Assembly (NCBI RefSeq): GCF_014212175.1
Contig: NZ_JACJVR010000119.1
Coordinates: 1-56,690, forward strand
Reading direction: 5' to 3'
Origin: Cohnella xylanilytica
Lineage (GTDB): Bacteria; Bacillota; Bacilli; Paenibacillales; Paenibacillaceae
Length of the DNA stretch: 56,690 nt
This document shows, one piece after another, positions 15,128 through 23,293 of the stretch. The translations under genes were made by a program, and so were the position numbers. Below the pieces are notes generated by a model. It was not told the DNA's origin. It saw only the letters and a program-made list of their open reading frames with translations, and did not search any database. Position 1 is the first letter of the stretch. Each line of letters begins with the position of its first letter.

Positions 15128-16453
15128 ATGGAGCGCGGCATACGCGTGCATGGCGGCGTCTTCGACGTCGAGCAGTCGTGGCGGGAGCCGGATCTATCCA
15201 AGCTTCCCGGGTTCGCGTCTCCCGAGAACGAGCGCATCGTCTCGGTTATGGACGAGCTGCTTTTCGTCTTCTGCCGTCCGGAGGATCGGCTTCTGACCCG
15301 GAAGGCGATGGATCCCGCGCATCGGCAATACTTGAACGCGATCGGGTTCTCCTTCGAGGTTAACGCGTTTGATGTAGAAAAGGTTTTCCAGGATCGCGGC
15401 CGCCATCTGTTCCGCCTTCTGGACGAGGACCCGGATCCGAGACTGTCGGCGTTCCTGCCGGCGGGGGCGACCTTCGAGCCGTTCGCCGCCGTCGACGAGC
15501 TCGCTTCCGTCTGCCGCCGGTTCGGGCTCAACGCCTCGGCGCCTCCGATGGACATCGTTCGACGCGTCAATACGAAAACGTATTCCGCGGAGATGAGGGA
15601 GAGGCTCGGCCTGCCGAATATAGCGACGGTCGTTCGCTCCTCGGATCAGCTGCTGGCGGTCGGGAGGAAGGTTCTCGAGAACGGCGCGATTCTTCTCAAG
15701 GACGACTTCGGCGTATCCGGCCGAGGCAACCTCCGAGTCGATTCCGCGGACACGCTGGAGAGAGTCGCGGCTTATGTCGCGCAGCAGGAGAGCCGAGGGA
15801 AACGCACCCGCTTCGTCATGGAGCCGTACCTCGATCGAATCGGCGACTTCTCCTGCCAGCTGCACATCGACGAGCACGGGGAGACGCGGATTCTATCGGT
15901 TCAACGGCTCGCGAACGCGGAATTCGCCTATCAGCAGTCGGTTACGCCCGACCCGGCGTTCATCGAGAGGCTCCGCGGCGAACGCTACTTCGATGCGATG
16001 CACCGGCTCGCCGCCGAACTGCATCGGGACGGTTATTACGGGCACGTATGCGTCGATTCCATGCTCTTGCGCGGCGGCGAACTCGTGCCGATCGTGGAGA
16101 TCAACGCCCGGAAGTCGATGAGCCTGATCAAGCATCAGGTGGATGCCAAAGTTCAGGACGACCGGATTCAAGGCAGCATGCGCTACTATTCCTTGAATCT
16201 GTCGGACCCGAACCTCGCCTTCGAAGACGTTCTCGCCGAGCTTGAGAAGCGGCAGGTGCTCTATGATCCGCGGAGGAATGGCGGAGCGATTCCTCTTACG
16301 GCGAACACGCTCGCGATCAATCGGAATCCGGAGCAGCCTTACCGAGGCCGATTGTACGTCTACATCGCCGCGAGCGGACCGGATCAACGAGAGCGCTGCG
16401 ACGAGCGGATTCGCGAAGTCTTCGAGTCGTTGTCGATGCGTCTCGTCAATTAA
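15128..16453 (+). CDS. ATP-grasp ligase, possible carrier-protein aminoacylase
   Basis: A 441-residue enzyme of the ATP-grasp superfamily. A pre-ATP-grasp N-terminal part (1-150) precedes the nucleotide-binding region with GAILLKDDFGVSGRGNLRV (the phosphate-binding loop, about 198-216), FVMEPYLD (adenine region) and the magnesium-binding end VPIVEINARKSMSLI. Such ligases join a carboxylate to an amine or thiol via acyl phosphate. BtrJ of butirosin and PGM1-type peptide ligases are comparable. It starts 5 bases after the carrier-protein gene, so loading of that carrier is the obvious hypothesis; a peptide ligase acting on a free substrate is the alternative. No strong ribosome binding site precedes the ATG. 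Confidence 0.8.
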   Translation: MERGIRVHGGVFDVEQSWREPDLSKLPGFASPENERIVSVMDELLFVFCRPEDRLLTRKAMDPAHRQYLNAIGFSFEVNAFDVEKVFQDRGRHLFRLLDEDPDPRLSAFLPAGATFEPFAAVDELASVCRRFGLNASAPPMDIVRRVNTKTYSAEMRERLGLPNIATVVRSSDQLLAVGRKVLENGAILLKDDFGVSGRGNLRVDSADTLERVAAYVAQQESRGKRTRFVMEPYLDRIGDFSCQLHIDEHGETRILSVQRLANAEFAYQQSVTPDPAFIERLRGERYFDAMHRLAAELHRDGYYGHVCVDSMLLRGGELVPIVEINARKSMSLIKHQVDAKVQDDRIQGSMRYYSLNLSDPNLAFEDVLAELEKRQVLYDPRRNGGAIPLTANTLAINRNPEQPYRGRLYVYIAASGPDQRERCDERIREVFESLSMRLVN

Positions 16454-16472
16454 CCGAGGGGGGATCCCGGGG

Positions 16473-17573
16473 ATGCCGCCGATTACGCTGCTGGCTTCCG
16501 GCTTCGGCCTAGGGTTCTACGTGCCGGCGCTGCTCATTCGGAATCGGCTTGAACGCAGCCATGTCGAGTGCGAGACGGTCGTGCTGGAGCATTATTTTCA
16601 TTCCGAGAAGAAGTTGAAGATCCCCGAGAGCCGGAAGGCGTATCGGGACGACTTCGCGACCGCGCTCGTCGCCCAGCGGCTGCCGATGGACGTTCGCGAC
16701 AGCTTCGATCCGGGCGCGGTCGAGGAGTTGCTGGACCGCTGGGAACGAGAGGAGAGACGGGACTTCATCGTCCTGTCCGGCCACTGGGTGCACGTTCTGA
16801 GGAGATATGAGCGTCGCCTGTCCGGCCGATATTCGCTGCGCGTCGATCTCGTCTATATGGATTCCGAGCCTTCTCCGTCGTGGAAAAGCCTGAAGAAGCT
16901 CGTCCCCGATTATGCGGACGGCTATCGCGAGATTCGCCTGTTCGATGCGGACCGAGCGGCGGTGCTGTACCGGCTGCCGGTCGGAGCGGAAGAGCCGGTT
17001 CCATACGAGCGCCGTTCCCCGCGCTTCGTCGTCCATGGCGGCGGGTGGGCCATGGGAACGTACCTCGGCAAGCTCGACTCGCTGCGCCGAACCGGCGCCG
17101 GGCTCGACATCGTCGTCTCCGAGCCGTCGGAGGCCGAAGCCGGGAGAGCCGGCGACCGTTGCTTCCTGATCGATCCGGCATGGGAGGCTTGGCAGGAGAC
17201 CGGACCCGACGGGCGCCATCCGTTCCCGCCGTTCGGGGAAGTCGTTCCGGGCCGGCCGACGGCCTTCGCGAGCCCGAAGGAGCACCACGCGCTGTTCGGC
17301 CTCCTTCGCGAAGCGCTCGCGATCGTGAGCAAGACGGGCGGAGGAACGCTCGTCGATTCGCTCGAATCCGCGACGCCGCTCGTTATGCTGGAGCCGTTCG
17401 GCTCTCACGAGAGAAGGAACGCCGAGCTGTGGGAGCGCCTGGGCTTCGGGATCTCTTACGAACGCTGGGAACGGAGCGGCTTCGCGATCGACATGCTGCA
17501 TGGCATGCATCGCAATCTAATGAAGGCAAGAGAGTCCGGCCAGGATTATATCCAATCACGAATAAGCGGGTGA
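16473..17573 (+). CDS. GT-B type glycosyltransferase
   Basis: A 366-residue protein with a glycine-rich N-terminal loop (LLASGFGLGFYVPAL) and a C-terminal half with the signature of GT1/GT28-like transferases: SKTGGGTLVDSLESATPLVMLEPFGSHE (about 286-313), where the donor sugar nucleotide is usually held. GAGGGGGGAT precedes the ATG at 16473; the longer open frame upstream overlaps the ATP-grasp gene and is not used. It likely moves a sugar, perhaps the CDP-activated deoxyhexose made by the downstream enzymes, onto the cluster product. The acceptor is unknown, and the fit to a named family is moderate. Confidence 0.7.
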   Translation: MPPITLLASGFGLGFYVPALLIRNRLERSHVECETVVLEHYFHSEKKLKIPESRKAYRDDFATALVAQRLPMDVRDSFDPGAVEELLDRWEREERRDFIVLSGHWVHVLRRYERRLSGRYSLRVDLVYMDSEPSPSWKSLKKLVPDYADGYREIRLFDADRAAVLYRLPVGAEEPVPYERRSPRFVVHGGGWAMGTYLGKLDSLRRTGAGLDIVVSEPSEAEAGRAGDRCFLIDPAWEAWQETGPDGRHPFPPFGEVVPGRPTAFASPKEHHALFGLLREALAIVSKTGGGTLVDSLESATPLVMLEPFGSHERRNAELWERLGFGISYERWERSGFAIDMLHGMHRNLMKARESGQDYIQSRISG

Positions 17574-17577
17574 GCGA

Positions 17578-18753
17578 ATGCAACCGAAGAGCAATGTCAT
17601 GCTGGAAGAAGACGATTACGAGCTGGTCAAGCGCACGATCCGCAACGTCGCCGTGCCGTACCGCGAGAGCTTCAAAAACCCGAGGTACAAGACGCCGCTT
17701 CCGGAATCGGTCGGCGTCAAGCTGACGAACCGGTGCAATCTTCGCTGCATCCATTGCTTCGAGTGGAACGAGGAAGGCTACCATCAACAGATGGATAGAG
17801 AAGAGCAGAACAAGGATCTGGACATCGAGCTGTTCCGCAAAATCTTGAATGAAACCTCGCACGTCAAGTCCCGGCTGTACCTGTGGGGCGGGGAGCCGAT
17901 GATCCATCGCCAGTTCGGGGAGATCATGGCGATGATGCAGGAGGATCCGCGCGAGACGACGATCTGCACGAACGGCCTCCTCATCGACAGGTTCCTGCAG
18001 CCGATCCTCGATTATTCGCCGCATCTGGAGCTGCTGTTCGGCATCGAGGGATTGGAGAAGGAACACGACCTGATCCGGGGCAAAGGCACCTTCAAGAAGA
18101 CGATCCAGCAGATGGACCGGCTGATCGAGCTTCGGGAGCAAGGCCAATATCAAGGACGGATTTCCGTTCACACGGTCATCAACGACGACATGATTCCGAA
18201 GCTGTACGATCTGCTGGAATGGTTCGAGTCGAAGAAGCTGGATCTCGTCATTCTCTGCTTCCCCTGGTACATCTCCAAGGAGACGTCGCTCAAGATGGAC
18301 GACTACTTCGCCTCGAAGTTCGGCTGGCTTCGCAAGCTGGAGGAGAACCATATCGCCAGCTGGCACGCCTTCAAGTACCAGATGAACCCGGATCATTCGG
18401 AAGCGCTCGTCGAACAGCTGAAGCGGATCAACGACAGGATGTGGAACATCCGCATCCGCTACCAGCCGGGCCTCGATTACGACGAGATCCGCCAGTTCCT
18501 GCACGGGGACGAGATGCAGAGCCGCTGCTCCAGCAAGTGCCTGGCGATCGCGACCCGGATGGACGTCGGTCCGACCGGCGAAGTGACGGCGTGCAAGTTC
18601 TTCAACGAATTCAAAGTCGGCAACCTGAAGGAGAGCAGCATCTCGGAGGTATGGGACTCGGACGACTACGACCGGATTCGGGAGATCATCAACGTCGAAG
18701 GGCTGACGCCGGTCTGTTCCAAGTGCAGCTTGCTCTACCTGCATGGAGGGTGA
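17578..18753 (+). CDS. Radical SAM enzyme with SPASM-like C-terminus
   Basis: A 391-residue enzyme. The [4Fe-4S] motif CxxxCxxC is at Cys53, Cys57 and Cys60 (CNLRCIHC), followed by the GGEP motif (WGGEPMIH) that contacts S-adenosylmethionine. The C-terminus has auxiliary-cluster cysteines (MQSRCSSKC, TACKFF, VCSKC) in a SPASM/Twitch arrangement. Such enzymes abstract hydrogen from peptides, sugars or amino acids; BtrN is the SPASM-type alcohol dehydrogenase of butirosin synthesis. The gene lies 4 bases after the glycosyltransferase and overlaps the ABC region, inside one operon. Whether it acts on the sugar or the carrier-bound unit is open. Confidence 0.9.
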   Translation: MQPKSNVMLEEDDYELVKRTIRNVAVPYRESFKNPRYKTPLPESVGVKLTNRCNLRCIHCFEWNEEGYHQQMDREEQNKDLDIELFRKILNETSHVKSRLYLWGGEPMIHRQFGEIMAMMQEDPRETTICTNGLLIDRFLQPILDYSPHLELLFGIEGLEKEHDLIRGKGTFKKTIQQMDRLIELREQGQYQGRISVHTVINDDMIPKLYDLLEWFESKKLDLVILCFPWYISKETSLKMDDYFASKFGWLRKLEENHIASWHAFKYQMNPDHSEALVEQLKRINDRMWNIRIRYQPGLDYDEIRQFLHGDEMQSRCSSKCLAIATRMDVGPTGEVTACKFFNEFKVGNLKESSISEVWDSDDYDRIREIINVEGLTPVCSKCSLLYLHGG

Positions 18754-18760
18754 GAAGCGG

Positions 18761-19813
18761 GTGCCGGCCATTATCGTCGATCGGTTGTCGAAGTCGTTCG
18801 ACTATTACAAGAAGGAGGCGGGCTTGTCCCACTCCTTCCGCAACCTGTTCTATCGCAAGCCGCTTCGCAAGGATGCGGTGACGGAGATTTCGTTCCGGGT
18901 GGAGGAAGCCGAGATGGTCGGCTTCCTCGGCCCGAACGGGGCGGGCAAGACGACGACGCTCAAGATGCTGACCGGCATCCTGCATCCGACGGCGGGCGAA
19001 GCCTCCGTGCTCGGCTACGTTCCGTGGGAGCGCCGGAAGGCGTTCAAGAAGCAGTTCGCGATCGTGATGGGACAGAAGAGCCAGCTGTGGTGGGACTTGC
19101 CGGCCAACGAGTCGCTCATGCTGAACAAGTGCATCTACGAGATCGAAGACCGTTCGTTCGGCCGGATCGTGGGCGAGCTGTCGGAGCTCCTCGACGTGCG
19201 CGACCTGCTGTCCGTGCAAGTGCGCCGGCTGTCGCTCGGCGAGCGGATGAAGCTGGAGCTGATCGCGGCGCTGCTGCACGAGCCGAAGGTGCTGTTCCTG
19301 GATGAGCCCACGATCGGGCTCGACCTGCTGTCCCAGCGCAAGATCCGCGAATTCCTGAAGACGCTGAACCGCGAGCGGAGAACGACGGTGCTGCTGACGA
19401 GCCACAACATGAACGACATCGTCGACCTGTGCAAGCGGACCGTTATCATCAACGGCGGCAAAGTGATCTACGACGGCGATCTGGCGAAGGTGAACGGGTG
19501 GCTCGATCAGCGGAAGATCGTGCGCGTCTCCCTGGCCGAGCCGGTAGAGCGCCGCCGGCTCGAGGCGTACGGCATCGTCCGTTCGGTCGAAGACGTGGAA
19601 GCCGTCCTGGAAGTGGAGAAGACGTTCGTCAAGGAGCAGGCCAAGCGGATTCTCGACGACTTGCCGGTCGTCGACTTCACCATCGAAGACGTCTCGATCG
19701 AGGAAGGAATCGCGCAATTGTATCGGAATGGCGGTGAAGAGAATGAGTCCGCGCCGGAAATACGCCAAGACGTTCGTCATGGGGTTTATGCACTCGATGG
19801 AGTACCGGACTGA
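18761..19813 (+). CDS. ABC-2 type exporter, ATP-binding protein
   Basis: A 350-residue ATPase of the DrrA/viologen-exporter class. Walker A is GPNGAGKTT, the signature is RRLSLGERMKLELIAALL, Walker B is VLFLDEPTIGLDLLSQ and the H-loop is LTSHNMND. It has a long N-terminal insertion (KEAGLSHSFRNLFYRKPLRK) typical of this class. The GTG at 18761 is preferred because GGAGGG (18745-18750, at the end of the radical SAM gene) is its ribosome binding site; an ATG at 18743 is possible but overlaps that site. It is expected to drive export with the two membrane subunits that follow, probably of the cluster product, conferring self-protection. Confidence 0.9.
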   Translation: MPAIIVDRLSKSFDYYKKEAGLSHSFRNLFYRKPLRKDAVTEISFRVEEAEMVGFLGPNGAGKTTTLKMLTGILHPTAGEASVLGYVPWERRKAFKKQFAIVMGQKSQLWWDLPANESLMLNKCIYEIEDRSFGRIVGELSELLDVRDLLSVQVRRLSLGERMKLELIAALLHEPKVLFLDEPTIGLDLLSQRKIREFLKTLNRERRTTVLLTSHNMNDIVDLCKRTVIINGGKVIYDGDLAKVNGWLDQRKIVRVSLAEPVERRRLEAYGIVRSVEDVEAVLEVEKTFVKEQAKRILDDLPVVDFTIEDVSIEEGIAQLYRNGGEENESAPEIRQDVRHGVYALDGVPD

Positions 19814-20549
19814 CTTCGCGCTCAGCTTGCTAAGCGGCATCTTCCCGGTCGGCGTCCAGCTGTTCCTATGGAACGCCGTCTATGGGAGCTCGCAGGAGAG
19901 CGTCTACGGCTATACGAAGCTTGAAGTGATCGGGTATACGCTGCTCGCGGCGCTGTTCGCCAAGATGATGGCGACCGGATTCGAGTACGAGATCTCGAAG
20001 GATATCAAGGACGGCCAGCTCAGCAAGTTCATCGTCCAGCCGATCCGGTACGGGCCTTACCGGCTCAGCCGGTTCCTCGGGGAGAAGGGGCCGCAGCTTA
20101 TCGTGCTGGCCGTTCTCGCGGGAATCGCGTGCGTTCTGCTGCGGAACTACGCCGGCCTGGACATTACCGGGACCGGGCTGCTGCTCTGCGCCGCCGCGCT
20201 GATCGTCTCCGTGCTGCTGAACTTCCTGATCTACTATTGTCTCAGCACGGTCTCGTTCTGGCTGCTCGAAGTGTGGGGCATCTTCTACACGTTCGCCTTG
20301 ATCTCGCTGCTGGCCAGCGGAGGCGTCTTCCCGATCGACATGTTCGGCCCTGTCGTGCAGCAGGCGCTCGGCGTGCTGCCCTTCCCCTACCTGGTGTTCT
20401 TCCCCGTTCATATCGCGCTTGGCCGCGTCGACGGGGACGCGCTCCTGCAAGGGTTCGGCGTGCAATTCGCCTGGATCGCCGTCTTGATCGCGCTGACCGG
20501 AGCGCTGTGGCGCGCCGGGCTGCGCAAATACGAATCCGCCGGAGGGTGA
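19743..20549 (+). CDS. ABC-2 type exporter membrane subunit 1
   Basis: A 268-residue integral membrane protein with about six hydrophobic segments, starting MSPRRKYAKTF. It matches ABC-2 family subunits of the viologen-exporter type (FEYEISKDIKDGQLSKFIVQPI, then repeated helices). The gene overlaps the ATPase gene by about 70 bases. ATG at 19743 is preceded by GGTGAAGAG; an ATG 15 bases earlier is the alternative. It pairs with the next subunit and the preceding ATPase. Confidence 0.87.
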   Translation: MSPRRKYAKTFVMGFMHSMEYRTDFALSLLSGIFPVGVQLFLWNAVYGSSQESVYGYTKLEVIGYTLLAALFAKMMATGFEYEISKDIKDGQLSKFIVQPIRYGPYRLSRFLGEKGPQLIVLAVLAGIACVLLRNYAGLDITGTGLLLCAAALIVSVLLNFLIYYCLSTVSFWLLEVWGIFYTFALISLLASGGVFPIDMFGPVVQQALGVLPFPYLVFFPVHIALGRVDGDALLQGFGVQFAWIAVLIALTGALWRAGLRKYESAGG

Positions 20550-20552
20550 GCG

Positions 20553-21365
20553 ATGGTGCCTTGGCTGAAGGAGGGAAGGCGCTACCTCCGCATCTATCTC
20601 TTCTTCCTCAAAAACAGCGTCATCTCCATGATGGAATACCGGATCAACTTCCTGTTCGGCATCTTGATCGAGATCGGCTATTTGGCGATCAAATTTTCCT
20701 ATGTCTATGTCATCTACCGCATCGGAGTCAGCGTGAACGGATTGACGCCGGACGAGATCCTTCTCTTCGTCGGCGCCTTCACGATCATGGCGGGGCTGTA
20801 TTCGATGCTGTTCCATTCGAACTTCTACATGCTGCCCGAGCACGTCCGCACCGGCACGCTCGACCTGATGATGACGAAGCCGGTATCGCTGCAGTTTATG
20901 GCGACGCTGCGCTCCATCCAGATCGGCTACGCGGTTCCGAACGTCATCGGAGGAACGGCCATGGTCGTCTGGGGATGGCGCGAGGCGGGCGTTCCCGCCA
21001 CGTTCGGGAACGTGTCGTTGTTCGTGTTGTATCTGCTGATCGGGCTTCTGATGACCTACGCGGTATTCCTCGCGCCGCAGCTGATCGCGTTCTGGACGGT
21101 CAAGACGAACGGCATCAACGAAGCGTCCAACGCGCTGTTCGACTTCAACCAGATGCCGATGGCCATCTACAGCAAGTGGATCCAGCGGGTCGGCACGTTC
21201 TTCATCCCGGTGTTCCTGATCACGAACCTGTCCCCGCTGTCCGTGTTAGGCAGGTTGACGAGCTGGCAGCTTGCGTGGGGTCTCGTCGCTCCCGTCGTGT
21301 TCCTCGCCTTGGTCCGATGGATCTGGACGGCGGCCGTACGCAACTATGCGAGCGCCAGCAGTTAA
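20553..21365 (+). CDS. ABC-2 type exporter membrane subunit 2
   Basis: A 270-residue membrane protein with about six hydrophobic segments. The region HVRTGTLDLMMTKPVSLQFMATL corresponds to the 'xxGxLDxxLxkPxxxxf' motif of this ABC-2 branch. It starts 3 bases after the first subunit (GGAGGGTGAGCG before the ATG), so the two are co-translated and likely form a heterodimer. AAGGAGGAG follows its stop and serves the cytidylyltransferase gene, keeping the operon continuous. Confidence 0.88.
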   Translation: MVPWLKEGRRYLRIYLFFLKNSVISMMEYRINFLFGILIEIGYLAIKFSYVYVIYRIGVSVNGLTPDEILLFVGAFTIMAGLYSMLFHSNFYMLPEHVRTGTLDLMMTKPVSLQFMATLRSIQIGYAVPNVIGGTAMVVWGWREAGVPATFGNVSLFVLYLLIGLLMTYAVFLAPQLIAFWTVKTNGINEASNALFDFNQMPMAIYSKWIQRVGTFFIPVFLITNLSPLSVLGRLTSWQLAWGLVAPVVFLALVRWIWTAAVRNYASASS

Positions 21366-21381
21366 GGAGGAGATCGATACG

Positions 21382-22170
21382 ATGCCCATGCCCCAAGTGG
21401 TGCTGCTCTGCGGCGGGTTCGGCACCCGTCTCAGCGAAGAGACGGCCGTCAAGCCGAAGCCGCTCGTCGAGATCGGCGACCGGCCGATCCTATGCCATAT
21501 CATGAACTCCTACAGCCATTACGGCTTCCGCGAATTCGTTCTCGCGCTCGGCTACAAGGGAGACGCGATCAAGCAATATTTCCTGAACTACCCGTATCTG
21601 CAGAACGATCTGACGATCTCGACGGGCGAGCCGCGGATCGTCCCGGCAACGCGGCCCGACGTCGAGGATTGGACCGTGCATCTCGTCGGCACGGGGCTTC
21701 ATACGACGACCGGGGGGAGATTGTACCGGCTGCGGGACCGGCTGCGCGGCGGCACGTTCATGATGACCTACGGAGACGGGGTCAGCGACGTCAATCTCCG
21801 GGCGCTGCTCGACTATCACTACTCGCAGGGCAGGCTCGCGACCGTTACCGCCGTGCGTCCGCGGGGGAGGTTCGGCGCCTTGAAGCTCGAAGGGGAGCGG
21901 GTCGCGCGCTTCCAGGAGAAGGTTCCGGCCGAGGACAGCTGGATCAACGGCGGGTTCTTCGTCTTCGAGCCGGGGCTCTTCGATTACCTGGAGGACGATC
22001 AGGCGCAGCTCGAGAGCGAAGTGCTCGACCGGCTCGCGCGGGACAAGCAGCTTGCCGCCTACCTGCACGACGGGTTCTGGGAGTGCATGGATACGCTCCG
22101 GGACAAGAAGGTGCTGGAGGAGCTGTGGGCGAGCGGGAACGCGCCCTGGATTCCGGCAGGGCGGGCGTAG
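21382..22170 (+). CDS. rfbF: Glucose-1-phosphate cytidylyltransferase
   Basis: A 262-residue nucleotidyltransferase that joins CTP and glucose-1-phosphate to CDP-glucose, the first step toward CDP-6-deoxyhexoses. Diagnostic elements are the N-terminal LLCGGFGTRLSEET and KPKPLVEIGDRPIL, the metal-binding region MTYGDGVSDV, and the family-typical FQEKVP and WINGGFFVFEPG. The length equals that of Salmonella and Yersinia RfbF/DdhA. The ATG at 21382 follows AAGGAGGAG; the longer frame reaches into the exporter gene and is not used. Its partner dehydratase is on the opposite strand at 23220-24449. Confidence 0.93.
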   Translation: MPMPQVVLLCGGFGTRLSEETAVKPKPLVEIGDRPILCHIMNSYSHYGFREFVLALGYKGDAIKQYFLNYPYLQNDLTISTGEPRIVPATRPDVEDWTVHLVGTGLHTTTGGRLYRLRDRLRGGTFMMTYGDGVSDVNLRALLDYHYSQGRLATVTAVRPRGRFGALKLEGERVARFQEKVPAEDSWINGGFFVFEPGLFDYLEDDQAQLESEVLDRLARDKQLAAYLHDGFWECMDTLRDKKVLEELWASGNAPWIPAGRA

Positions 22171-22183
22171 AGGGGGCGATCGC

Positions 22184-23293
22184 ATGGAGTTCAGCCTGTT
22201 CTTCTTCTCCAGCTGTTCCGACTCGCAGGACGATCGTTCGTCGAATTCGTACCGCTTGCTCCTGGACGCGGCGAAGTTCGCCGATGAGCGCGGCTTCCGG
22301 GCGGTGTGGACCCCGGAGCGCCACTTCAACCCGTTCGGCGGCCTGTTCCCCAATCCGTCCGTCGTCTCCGCGGCGCTCGCCATGATCACGAGCCGGATCC
22401 GGCTCCGGGCCGGCAGCGTCGTGTCGCCGCTTCATCATCCGATCCGGATCGCGGAGGAATGGGCCGTCGTCGATCGCCTGTCCGGCGGGCGGGCGGAGTT
22501 CGCGTTCGCGTCCGGGTGGCATAGCGACGACTTCGTGTTCTACCCGGAACGGTACGAGGACCGGTCGGCGCATATGTACGAACAGATCGCCCAAGTGCAG
22601 GCGCTGTGGGCGGGGCAATCGAGGAAGGCGACGAACGGCGCCGGCCGCGAGATCGAGATCCGCACGTATCCGCGGCCGGTTCAGAACCGTCTGCCGCTGT
22701 GGATCACGTCGAACGGCAACGCGGAGACGATGAAGTCGGCCGCGCGGCTCGGAGCGAGCGTGCTCACCAACTTCATCGGCCAAGACGCCGAAGAGCTGGC
22801 CGGGAAAATCGCGGATTACCGGGAGACGCTGGAGTCGAGCGGATTCCCGCGCGGCGCCGGGCGGATCGCCGTGATGCTCCACACGTTCGTCGGGGACGAT
22901 CTCGAGCGGGTCAGACGGATCGTGAAGGCGCCGTTCATCGATTATTTGGCCTCGAGCTTGACGCTGCTAAGGAAGCTGGCGCCTAGCGCGACGCCGGGCG
23001 CGACGCCGGGCGCGGCGCCGGGCGGAATCGGCTTGGAGGAGGCGCTTCGCGATCCCGCCGTCGCCCGCAAGCTGCTGGACTTCGCCTTCGCCCGCTATTG
23101 GCAGTCGGCGGCGCTGCTCGGCACGCCCGACAGCTGCGGCGAGCTGGTCCGCTCGCTCGAGGAGATCGGCGTCGACGAGATCGCGTGCTTGATCGACTTC
23201 CACGACGACTACGAGACGGTCATGGGCGGTCTGGAAGGGCTGCTTCGATTGAAGGAGCGGTTCGATCCGAGCCCGGCGCCTGCCGCGAGGTAG
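22184..23293 (+). CDS. LLM-class flavin-dependent monooxygenase (MupA/Atu3640-like)
   Basis: A 369-residue bacterial-luciferase-fold enzyme that uses reduced FMN and oxygen. Sequence signs are FSLFFFSSCSD, FRAVWTPERHFNPFGGLFPNP, RIRLRAGSVVSPLHHP and SGGRAEFAFASGW, typical of the subfamily that is embedded in or beside natural-product carrier-protein systems. BtrO of butirosin hydroxylates a carrier-bound acyl unit and is the closest functional analogue I can name. A low-complexity linker (ATPGATPGAAPGG, 22985-23031) interrupts the C-terminal third. It starts 13 bases after rfbF. Its 3' end overlaps the opposite-strand dehydratase by 74 bases. Confidence 0.87.
   Translation: MEFSLFFFSSCSDSQDDRSSNSYRLLLDAAKFADERGFRAVWTPERHFNPFGGLFPNPSVVSAALAMITSRIRLRAGSVVSPLHHPIRIAEEWAVVDRLSGGRAEFAFASGWHSDDFVFYPERYEDRSAHMYEQIAQVQALWAGQSRKATNGAGREIEIRTYPRPVQNRLPLWITSNGNAETMKSAARLGASVLTNFIGQDAEELAGKIADYRETLESSGFPRGAGRIAVMLHTFVGDDLERVRRIVKAPFIDYLASSLTLLRKLAPSATPGATPGAAPGGIGLEEALRDPAVARKLLDFAFARYWQSAALLGTPDSCGELVRSLEEIGVDEIACLIDFHDDYETVMGGLEGLLRLKERFDPSPAPAAR
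22988..23031 (+). repeat. 12-bp minisatellite inside the monooxygenase gene
   Basis: About three tandem copies of GCGACGCCGGGC encode ATPG-ATPG-AAPG. The repeat keeps the frame and adds a flexible linker. A second 12-bp repeat of related composition lies in the neighbouring gene about 460 bases away. Confidence 0.7.
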